From NCBI GenBank assembly GCA_003221085.1, contig QHUD01000179.1:1-6436 (forward strand): a DNA stretch of 6,436 nt, given 5' to 3'. This stretch comes from Gemmatimonadota bacterium. GTDB lineage: Bacteria > Gemmatimonadota > Gemmatimonadetes > Gemmatimonadales > GWC2-71-9. A program made the position numbers and the translations under genes. This document shows, piece by piece, positions 1 to 5,342 of this stretch; positions within the stretch are counted from its first letter, which is position 1; every line of letters starts with the position of its first letter. A model generated the notes under the pieces. The model saw only the letters and a list, made by a program, of their open reading frames with translations. It did not search any database and was not told the origin of the DNA.

Positions 1-30
1 GGCGAACCCTAACCGTGCGTTCCTGTGGCT

Positions 31-106
31 GTTCACTCGGTCCTCGGCCAGTTGCAGGGTGGGCGTCTAGACCCCCCCACCTTGCATCGCTCAGGACCGA
101 GCGAAC
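31..106. repeat. Nested inverted repeat, possible terminator, in the gene-free left end
   Basis: The 142 bases left of the lipoprotein gene hold no credible coding region; all three plus frames and the minus frames close quickly. What stands out is an imperfect inverted repeat: 31-44 pairs with 93-106 over 14 positions with one mismatch (35/102). That mismatch becomes a G-U pair in a minus-strand transcript. Inside it, 54-63 pairs with 76-85 (one G-T) around a small TCTAGA palindrome at 66-71. The element starts 37 nt past the stop codon of the minus-strand lipoprotein gene, so it could act as that gene's transcription terminator, or serve both directions if a convergent gene lies to the left. 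There is no T-run after the stem on either strand, so a classical intrinsic terminator is not proven. A small genomic repeat (REP-like) is the alternative. Confidence 0.5.
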
Positions 107-142
107 ACCCTCATAGCGAAACAACGTCTCCGGTAATCACAG

Positions 143-1234
143 CTAGCGGCACACCGTGGTACTCGCGACGAGCGGTGCCACGAAGCTTCCGGTGATCACC
201 AGGGCCCCGAGGGGATCGTTGTAGAGATCGGTCCGTTGCGCCGTGAAGCTGAAGTATCCGCTCACGGCCTGACCGTTCGGCACCGCGACGATGCGCGTGA
301 TGTGGAGCGTGCCTCCCCGCCGCGAGTAGCCGAGGATCCCGGGGCTCTGGGCGGCCCAGAACCCCCACGAGCGCGGGGGGCTGCAGACCGCAATCGGTCC
401 ACCCGCCGCGTCCAGGTCCTCAGCGGGGTTCAGGGAGTCGATCGCGAACGTCGTGTCAGCGGTGATCACCGAATCGGCCAGGGTGATGTCGAGGACCTGC
501 AGCGTGGTCCCGGCGGGCGCATACTTCCCCCGTAATTGAAACGCCTGCTTGCCGCCGGTCGCCCGGTAGTTGACGGCTACGGCCGGGCCACCGACGTGGC
601 TGATCGCCGAGCCGCCCACCGAGTAGAACATCTTCCCGCCCGTCGTGTCCGGCAGGCTCAGGACATACACGGCTCCCGTGTCGGCGAGTGAGTCGGCGTG
701 CACGACATAGGGACTCGGCCCGCCGGCGGTGACGGCCGTGAGACGGCCGGTCGCCGAGTCGATGCTGAACTGGGAATTGCTCGGCGCCGTAAACCACACG
801 GCCGCCGCCGGAGGCGTGTTCCGCTTCAGCACGGTCACGGGCACGCGGAGGGTGTCGCCGGGCAGCACATAGACGGTGTCGAGCAGCAGCGTGATGTCGA
901 GCGTGTCCGATACGACGACGAGCGCGGCCCCGGTGATGCCCTGCGCCTGCGCGGTGATCACCACGGCACCACGCTTCCGGCCGGTGACCGCGCCCGTCCG
1001 CGCGTCGATCCGGGCGATCGTCGTGTCGGTGCTCGTCCAGAGGACGGTTCCCGGCGGCTGGGGATTGCCGTTTCCGTCGATGTAGGTGACGCGGTGCGCG
1101 AGGGTGCGGTCGCCGACGTACACCGAGTCGAGGATCGGCGACACGGCCAGGCTCGCGGCCCCGTGCGGTACGCTGAGGTCGGCACAGGCGGCAAGGGTCG
1201 CCCCGCCCAGGAGCGCGACGATGGATCGGTTCAT
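143..1234 (-). CDS. Ig-like (BIG2-type) domain lipoprotein, function unknown
   Basis: This gene encodes a 363-residue exported lipoprotein of unknown function. The N-terminus (MNRSIVALLGGATLAAC) is a short lipoprotein signal with a good lipobox, L14-A15-A16-C17, so Cys17 is the predicted lipidated residue. Residues about 28-108 read as a BIG2/Ig-like fold, with the W-x-S...IARID..TGAVTG...G..VITA pattern. Residues about 117-192 look like a second, more diverged copy (VYVLPGD...FSIDSATGRLTAV). The C-terminal part (about 200-358) is a beta-rich domain. Its GGTLHI...VSGYFSFTAQ...LVITGSF wording recalls DUF6252-type lipoproteins; this comparison is from memory. Cys284 and Cys362 could form a disulfide. 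The start is fixed: an in-frame TAA (1241-1243) lies two codons upstream. No clear Shine-Dalgarno sequence is present. It follows the small gene at 1303-1710 by 68 bp on the same strand, so co-transcription is plausible. It may bind glycans or proteins at the cell surface. Confidence 0.85.
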   Translation of the reverse strand: MNRSIVALLGGATLAACADLSVPHGAASLAVSPILDSVYVGDRTLAHRVTYIDGNGNPQPPGTVLWTSTDTTIARIDARTGAVTGRKRGAVVITAQAQGITGAALVVVSDTLDITLLLDTVYVLPGDTLRVPVTVLKRNTPPAAAVWFTAPSNSQFSIDSATGRLTAVTAGGPSPYVVHADSLADTGAVYVLSLPDTTGGKMFYSVGGSAISHVGGPAVAVNYRATGGKQAFQLRGKYAPAGTTLQVLDITLADSVITADTTFAIDSLNPAEDLDAAGGPIAVCSPPRSWGFWAAQSPGILGYSRRGGTLHITRIVAVPNGQAVSGYFSFTAQRTDLYNDPLGALVITGSFVAPLVASTTVCR

Positions 1235-1235
1235 G

Positions 1236-1254
1236 GTGGGTTAACGCTACCCAC
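1236..1254 (-). promoter_or_regulatory. Small hairpin abutting the lipoprotein start codon
   Basis: In the minus-strand transcript a perfect 6-bp stem (1249-1254 with 1236-1241, 7-nt loop) ends one base before the ATG at 1234. It occupies exactly the place where a ribosome binding site would be, and no purine-rich Shine-Dalgarno is visible. It could modulate initiation or be chance; the stem is short. The rest of the 68-bp gap (1235-1302) shows only an 8-bp direct repeat, CGCGGGAG, at 1257-1264 and 1279-1286, and no convincing terminator. Confidence 0.3.
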
Positions 1255-1302
1255 GGCGCGGGAGAGCGGCTAGGTCGACGCGGGAGTCCGTGCGTATCGC
1301 GG

Positions 1303-1710
1303 CTAGTACACGCCGACGCGCGAGCGGGCCAGATCGGTTTCCAGCGTCCACTCGATATACTGGCCCGGCTGCACGACAAACGTCTCGGTGCGGGCGACCG
1401 TCTGGCCGCCGATTGGATGGCCGAGCAGCCGGATCTCGCGGCCCATCCCGAGCAAACGGGCGCGCAGGTAGAACACCTGAGATGACGATCCGGTCACCGT
1501 CCCGACCCGCGTTTGCTGCCCGTCGTGCACCAGGTAGATCACGACGTCCAGGAAGTTGTGATTCGTGACGCTGAGCGCGAACTCGCCTTCGCGCGTGGGG
1601 GGAGCGACATCCTGCGGACCGGCCTGGCCGTGTTTGAACAGGAAGCAGGCAGACCCGGCGAGGAGCAGGGCCGCGAAGGCCGCAGTTCCGAAACTGCCCG
1701 CGCGAGCCAT
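1303..1710 (-). CDS. Small exported beta-rich protein, hypothetical
   Basis: This 135-residue protein has no function I can name. Residues about 9-24 are hydrophobic (TAAFAALLLAGSACFLF) and look like a signal peptide. Cys22 follows A-G-S-A, an imperfect lipobox with Gly at -3, so it may be a lipoprotein or be cut by signal peptidase I after Ala21. An uncleaved membrane anchor is also possible because hydrophobic residues continue after Cys22. The remainder (about 43-135) alternates polar and hydrophobic residues like a single beta-sandwich: FALSVTNHNFLDVVIYLV, then GTVTGSSSQVFYL, then REIRLLGHPIGG, and finally VVQPGQYIEWTLE. From memory, similar short proteins with the N-x-x-L/W-D-V-x-x-Y-L and PGQ-x-(I/V)-E-x-TL pattern recur in Gemmatimonadota genomes without assigned function. 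The ATG at 1710 is the only possible start: an in-frame TAG (1744-1746) lies 11 codons upstream with no GTG or TTG between. It is probably the first gene of a two-gene unit with the lipoprotein, divergent from the SusC/SusD pair. Confidence 0.72.
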   Translation of the reverse strand: MARAGSFGTAAFAALLLAGSACFLFKHGQAGPQDVAPPTREGEFALSVTNHNFLDVVIYLVHDGQQTRVGTVTGSSSQVFYLRARLLGMGREIRLLGHPIGGQTVARTETFVVQPGQYIEWTLETDLARSRVGVY

Positions 1711-1804
1711 GCGCGCGAAGGTACCACCCGCGTGTGCGCGCGCCTAGTGTTGCAAAGTGGCACGCCTACGGATCGGCGCCGCTCTGGCGGACGTGGAGAA
1801 TCCG

Positions 1805-1813
1805 TGATATAAG
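1805..1813 (+). promoter_or_regulatory. Candidate extended -10 promoter for the SusC/SusD unit
   Basis: TGATATAAG is an AT-rich island in GC-rich DNA and matches an extended -10 element (TGnTATAAT) with one mismatch. No good -35 hexamer lies 16-18 bp upstream, which is tolerable for extended -10 promoters. It also does not match the Bacteroidota -33/-7 consensus. Transcription would begin near 1820 and give a leader of about 170 nt before the SusC start. This is an inference from pattern only. Confidence 0.35.
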
Positions 1814-1821
1814 TGTGCACA

Positions 1822-1898
1822 GACCGTGAGGTTTGTCCCGTCGTACGTCACGGTCAACCGCGCGCCCTCTGTTGTCCCCGCCGTCGTCGTGCGCGCGG
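1822..1898 (+). promoter_or_regulatory. Two tandem inverted repeats in the SusC leader
   Basis: GACCGTGA at 1822-1829 is the exact reverse complement of 1848-1855 (18-nt loop). CCGCGCGC at 1858-1865 is the exact reverse complement of 1891-1898 (25-nt loop). The second is pure G/C and could be chance in this base composition; the first is of mixed composition and more notable. If transcribed from the candidate promoter just upstream, they would form consecutive 8-bp stems at the start of the leader RNA. No known riboswitch class is recognised. Confidence 0.35.
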
Positions 1899-1930
1899 CT
1901 TCACCAAGGGTGTAGTCTGGGTCGAAGGTA

Positions 1931-1956
1931 CGGCGACGCCCGCGCGGGCGTCGTCG
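1931..1956 (+). promoter_or_regulatory. Perfect 20-bp palindrome / strong hairpin upstream of SusC
   Basis: Positions 1934-1953 form a perfect 20-bp palindrome centred on CGCG. It is flanked by further pairs 1932-1955 and 1931-1956 and a G-T at 1933/1954, giving an RNA stem of roughly 11 bp around a tight loop. It ends 33 nt before the SusC start codon and 24 nt before its ribosome binding site. It could be an operator for a dimeric regulator, or an RNA hairpin controlling read-through or translation. Only a weak T-rich stretch (TTGTTGT, 1961-1967) follows at a short distance, so a full intrinsic terminator is doubtful. Confidence 0.5.
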
Positions 1957-1980
1957 GTCGTTGTTGTCACACTTACCGTC

Positions 1981-1987
1981 GGAGGGG
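1981..1987 (+). promoter_or_regulatory. Ribosome binding site deciding the SusC start
   Basis: GGAGGGG lies immediately upstream of the ATG at 1990, with 4 nt between the GGAGG core and the start codon. It is the best Shine-Dalgarno match in the region. Together with the signal peptide that starts there, it sets the SusC start at 1990 rather than at the GTG at 1813, even though the frame is open upstream. Confidence 0.8.
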
Positions 1988-1989
1988 AC

Positions 1990-4900
1990 ATGCCACTCAC
2001 ACGCAGTCGGGTTGTACCCATCATCCTCAGCGCATTGCTCGCGCTGCCGGCCCTGCTTGCCGCGCAGGAGCCGGTGACCATCACTGGCAAAGTGACGAGC
2101 GATGCCGGCCTGCCGCTCGGGCAGGTCGAGGTCGCGATTCCCGCCCTGGGGTTGGGCGCGCTGAGCCGGGAGGATGGCACGTTCGCCATGGTCGTGCCGG
2201 GCGCGCGGGCCTCGGGTCAGACCGTCGCCGTCGTGGCGCGGCGGCTCGGCTACAAGTCACAAAGCGCCCAGGTCACGCTCACTGCCGGTGGCGTGACGCA
2301 CGACTTCGTGCTCGCGGCGAACCCGCTGCAACTGGGCGAGGTCGTCGTCACCGGCGCCGGCACCTCGATGCCGGCGGAGCAGCTCGGCAATGTGCGCAAC
2401 AGCGTCAGCGCCGATCTCATCCAGCGCGCCAACGAGTGGAATGCCGTCCAGGCGCTCGCCGGCAAGGCGCCTAACGTCATCGTGAGCTCGTCGAGCGGCG
2501 AGCCAGGCGCGGGTTCCTACATCACGATCCGCGGCTCGCGCACGGTGGGCCTGCCGAACTCCGGCAGCGCTCAGCCGTTGATCGTGGTCGACGGCGTGCC
2601 GATCGACAACACCAGCTTCTCGACCACCGACTTCAACCCGACCGACGGCTTGACCGCGGGCTCGATCGAAGGCACCACCCAGACGAACCGGGCGGCCGAC
2701 ATCAACCCCAACGACATCGAGTCGGTCGAGATCCTCAAGGGTGCGGCCGCCGCGGCGATCTACGGTTCGCGCGCGGCTCAGGGCGTCGTGATGTACACGA
2801 CCAAGCACGGCAAGGCCGGCCCGACCCACTACTCGTTGCGCAGCTCCACCTCTGTCGACGACATCAACCACACGTATCCGCTCCAGCGCTCGTGGGGGCA
2901 GGGGTTGGGCGGCGCGCCTCCGGGCAACTGCAACGGCTCGGCGGGCCCGAGTAACTTCGCCTGCCGCACCAGCTGGGGCCCCGCGATCGGGACGGGGACC
3001 ACCTACGACCACGCCAACGAGGCGTATGTCACCGGGTACACGTCCGATAATACGCTGACCGTATCGGGCGGAAATGACCGTACGACGTTCTACCTGTCAG
3101 GCGGGTATCTGCGGGACCGCGGCATCTTCGTGGGCCCCAACAACCTGAATCAACGGGCCACCCTGCGATTCAACGGATCTCACCGGCTGTCCGATAACGT
3201 CAAGCTCGGTGCGAACATCGCGTACGTCGATGCGCGCGGCAACTACATTCAGCGTGGCAACAACACCAACGGCCTGCAGCTCGACCTGCTGCGTTCTCCG
3301 CCCAATTGGAACAACCTGCCTTACCTCGCGGCCAACGGGCAGCACCAGAGCTTCCGCTTCCAGAATCCGCAGGTCACGGACGCGAACAAGAGCCGCGGAT
3401 GGAACAATCCGTTCTTCACGCTCAATGTGCCTCAGAACACGTCCAACCTTGGCCGGGTCTATGGCAACGTGACGGCGGAGGCCGTGCCCGCCGCATGGCT
3501 GAAGGTGAACTACACGCTGGGCGCGGACTACTCGAACGATGAGCGGCTGGAAGGGGCGCCGCTGTCTTCGACACCGCCGACGACCCTGGGACGGGTGACC
3601 GAGGGCAAGCTGATCAACTATCAGATCGACCACAACCTGACCGCGACGGCCACTCGTACGTTCAGCTCGGACTTCAACGGGACCCTGACGCTGGGCCAGA
3701 GCCTGAACACCCGCAACGTGCGTCAGCTGGCCAACGTGGGTCGCACACTCATCGCGCCCCAGCCGTACAAGCTCAGCAACACCGTGTCCCGCGACGTGCC
3801 GATCGACGCCGAAACCGTGATTCACGACGAGTCCTTCTTCGGTCAAGGGACGCTGAGTGCGTACGGTCAGGTATACGTGACCGCCGCGCTGCGGAACGAC
3901 GGGTCATCGACCTTCGACCAGGACCACCTGCGCAGCTGGTTCCCCAAAGGCAGCGTGGCGTGGGAGTTCACCAAAACCATCGGCGAGCGGCCGGTCTTGA
4001 GCTACGGCAAGCTGCGGGCCTCCTACGGTGAGGCGGGTCAGGAGCCCGATCCCTACCTCACGTCGACCATCTATTCGGGCATTACTACGATCGGTGGATA
4101 CACCCAAGGCATGGGGGCCAACCCGACACAGTCCGGCTTCGGCGGTCTCGCCTCGAGCATCGTGAAGGGCGCGACCTCGCTCCGGCCCGAGCGGACGAAG
4201 GAGTTCGAAACCGGCTTCGACGTCGGACTGTTCCGCGAAAAGGCTGATCTGAGCTTTACGTTCTACAACGCGATCACGTCCGACGTCATCCTGCTCACGC
4301 CGCTCCCGCCGTCCACCGGCTACGAGCGCGAGGCCAAGAACTCCGCGAAGTTCCGCAATCGGGGTTTCGAAGTCTCCCTCAACGTGCGGCCGGTGCAGCA
4401 GGCCGACCTGGCGTGGGATATCGGGTTCCAGTGGGCCAGCAACCGCAGCCGCGTAGTGAACCTGGGCGGCCCGCAGTTCGTCTACCTCGATCCCAACAAC
4501 ATCTCGCCGCGGGTGGCCGTCGTGCAGGACCAGGAAGTCGGCGTCTTTTACGACGTGGGCCTGGCCCAGTGCGGTATCAGTCCGGCGGGGATGGACGCCG
4601 TGGTACCGGGGCATGACCTCAACATCAACGCCCCCCGGGATGCGGCACACCCGTGCGGGGGCGCTCCCTACGGCGCCTACTACATCGACACGCTGACCGG
4701 CTTCCCCGTCAAGGACAACCAGCAGCGCGTGATCGGGAACCCGAACCCGCGCTGGACCGGCAGCGTCCGGAGCTCCGTGCGGTTCCGCAAGTTTCAACTG
4801 TCCGGCCTGCTGGACGTCAAGCACGGCGGCCAGATGTACAACGGCACCCGGGCCGCGCTGTATGCGTACGGGACGCACAAGGACACCGAGGTGCGGGCCG

Positions 4901-5322
4901 ATTGCTCCGGCGCGACGTGCGTCGGCAACACGCACGTGATCGGTGATCCCGGTTCTCCGCTCGTGGGCGCGGTGGTCGGCCCCGGCGCCGGGATCGCGGT
5001 TCCGATCGGCGAGAATTGGTATACGGACATCGGCGGCCTGTTCGGCGGTACGCCGGCGCAGTTCGTCGAAGACGCCGGCTTTGTCAAGCTCCGCGAGATC
5101 AGCGTGGGTTACACGTTCGACGAGCCCTGGGTCCAGCGCGCCATCGGGTTCAGCTCCGTCGAAGTGCGTGTGGCGGGGCGGAATCTCCACACCTGGACGA
5201 GCTACACGGGATACGATCCCGAGACGAACCTGGGTGGATCGGTTCAGAGCAGCCGCGGCCTGGACTATTTCAACATGCCGCAGACTCGTTCCTTCGTCTT
5301 CTCACTGACCCTCAACCACTAA
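1990..5322 (+). CDS. SusC/RagA-family TonB-dependent outer-membrane transporter
   Basis: This is a complete 1110-residue TonB-dependent transporter of the SusC/RagA family. Such proteins import large ligands across the outer membrane, driven by TonB-ExbBD and capped by a SusD lipoprotein. Residues 1-25 are a signal peptide with likely cleavage at LLAA|Q. Residues about 28-108 form the carboxypeptidase-regulatory-like domain (ITGKVTSDAGLPL...EDGTFAMVVPG...ARRLGYKS). A TonB-box-like stretch, LGEVVVTGAG, lies at 115-124. The plug (about 130-275) carries the family hallmarks: YITIRGSR, PLIVVDGVPIDN, INPNDIESVEILKGAAAAAIYGSRAA and TTKHGK, each near its expected place. The barrel fills the rest and contains NLHTWTSYTGYDPETN before the last strand. 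There is no N-terminal STN signalling domain, so direct anti-sigma signalling is not expected. Six cysteines fall in three close pairs (314/325, 861/889, 972/977). The last residue is His instead of the usual aromatic. The gene is followed after 20 bp by the SusD partner. Substrate is unknown. Confidence 0.97.
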   Translation: MPLTRSRVVPIILSALLALPALLAAQEPVTITGKVTSDAGLPLGQVEVAIPALGLGALSREDGTFAMVVPGARASGQTVAVVARRLGYKSQSAQVTLTAGGVTHDFVLAANPLQLGEVVVTGAGTSMPAEQLGNVRNSVSADLIQRANEWNAVQALAGKAPNVIVSSSSGEPGAGSYITIRGSRTVGLPNSGSAQPLIVVDGVPIDNTSFSTTDFNPTDGLTAGSIEGTTQTNRAADINPNDIESVEILKGAAAAAIYGSRAAQGVVMYTTKHGKAGPTHYSLRSSTSVDDINHTYPLQRSWGQGLGGAPPGNCNGSAGPSNFACRTSWGPAIGTGTTYDHANEAYVTGYTSDNTLTVSGGNDRTTFYLSGGYLRDRGIFVGPNNLNQRATLRFNGSHRLSDNVKLGANIAYVDARGNYIQRGNNTNGLQLDLLRSPPNWNNLPYLAANGQHQSFRFQNPQVTDANKSRGWNNPFFTLNVPQNTSNLGRVYGNVTAEAVPAAWLKVNYTLGADYSNDERLEGAPLSSTPPTTLGRVTEGKLINYQIDHNLTATATRTFSSDFNGTLTLGQSLNTRNVRQLANVGRTLIAPQPYKLSNTVSRDVPIDAETVIHDESFFGQGTLSAYGQVYVTAALRNDGSSTFDQDHLRSWFPKGSVAWEFTKTIGERPVLSYGKLRASYGEAGQEPDPYLTSTIYSGITTIGGYTQGMGANPTQSGFGGLASSIVKGATSLRPERTKEFETGFDVGLFREKADLSFTFYNAITSDVILLTPLPPSTGYEREAKNSAKFRNRGFEVSLNVRPVQQADLAWDIGFQWASNRSRVVNLGGPQFVYLDPNNISPRVAVVQDQEVGVFYDVGLAQCGISPAGMDAVVPGHDLNINAPRDAAHPCGGAPYGAYYIDTLTGFPVKDNQQRVIGNPNPRWTGSVRSSVRFRKFQLSGLLDVKHGGQMYNGTRAALYAYGTHKDTEVRADCSGATCVGNTHVIGDPGSPLVGAVVGPGAGIAVPIGENWYTDIGGLFGGTPAQFVEDAGFVKLREISVGYTFDEPWVQRAIGFSSVEVRVAGRNLHTWTSYTGYDPETNLGGSVQSSRGLDYFNMPQTRSFVFSLTLNH

Positions 5323-5326
5323 CGCC

Positions 5327-5333
5327 GAGGAGG
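5327..5333 (+). promoter_or_regulatory. Ribosome binding site of the SusD-like gene
   Basis: GAGGAGG sits in the 20-bp gap after the SusC stop codon, 9 nt before the ATG at 5343. It is a near-ideal Shine-Dalgarno sequence. The gap has no terminator or promoter, so SusC and SusD are almost certainly co-transcribed. Confidence 0.85.
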
Positions 5334-5342
5334 CGTGATCTT

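Larger units (their letters stand above)
1711..1989. other. Divergent intergenic region between the exported-protein genes and the SusC gene
   Basis: These 279 bases separate the minus-strand unit from the plus-strand SusC/SusD unit and must contain both promoters. The part nearest the minus gene has a simple GC-alternating inverted repeat (1711-1717 with 1737-1743) and no ribosome binding site or promoter I can defend for that gene. The right part holds the candidate plus-strand promoter, three inverted repeats and the SusC ribosome binding site, each listed separately. No gene is supported here. The SusC frame stays open to a GTG at 1813, but its translation is Arg- and Cys-rich and unlike a signal peptide. 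Confidence 0.7.

Noticed and set aside
2..70. Possible tail of a plus-strand gene entering from the left (22 codons ending in TAG at 68-70)
   Set aside because: Too short to judge, no recognisable C-terminus, and its last codons overlap the inverted repeat.
72..78. Run of seven C as a possible phase-variable tract
   Set aside because: It is short, lies in non-coding DNA away from any start codon or promoter element I can identify, and forms part of a stem.
31..106. Integron attC-like recombination site (GTT...AAC ends with nested stems)
   Set aside because: attC sites run from an RYYYAAC box to a GTTRRRY box; here the orientation is reversed and the boxes do not fit. No integrase or cassette is present.
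191..962. 10-bp palindrome GGTGATCACC three times (191-200, 461-470, 953-962)
   Set aside because: All three encode the tripeptide Val-Ile-Thr in the lipoprotein gene with the same preferred codons, so coding explains them; spacing is irregular.
456..1379. 307-codon minus-strand frame overlapping both exported-protein genes
   Set aside because: Arg/His/Pro-rich translation with no domain, in a different frame from the lipoprotein gene, which has a clear signal peptide and Ig-like domains.
1813..1989. Longer SusC start at the GTG at 1813
   Set aside because: The added 59 residues are Arg/Cys-rich and would bury the signal peptide; the ATG at 1990 has GGAGGGG in front and begins a proper signal sequence.
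2257..3012. 251-codon minus-strand open frame opposite the SusC plug domain
   Set aside because: Low-complexity Arg/Ala-rich translation opposite a region with clear SusC plug motifs; a codon-bias shadow.
3904..5190. 428-codon open frame on the minus strand inside the SusC gene
   Set aside because: It is antisense to a well-supported TonB-dependent transporter, its product is rich in Arg/Val/Asp/His with no recognisable domain, and long antisense frames are expected in GC-rich coding DNA.
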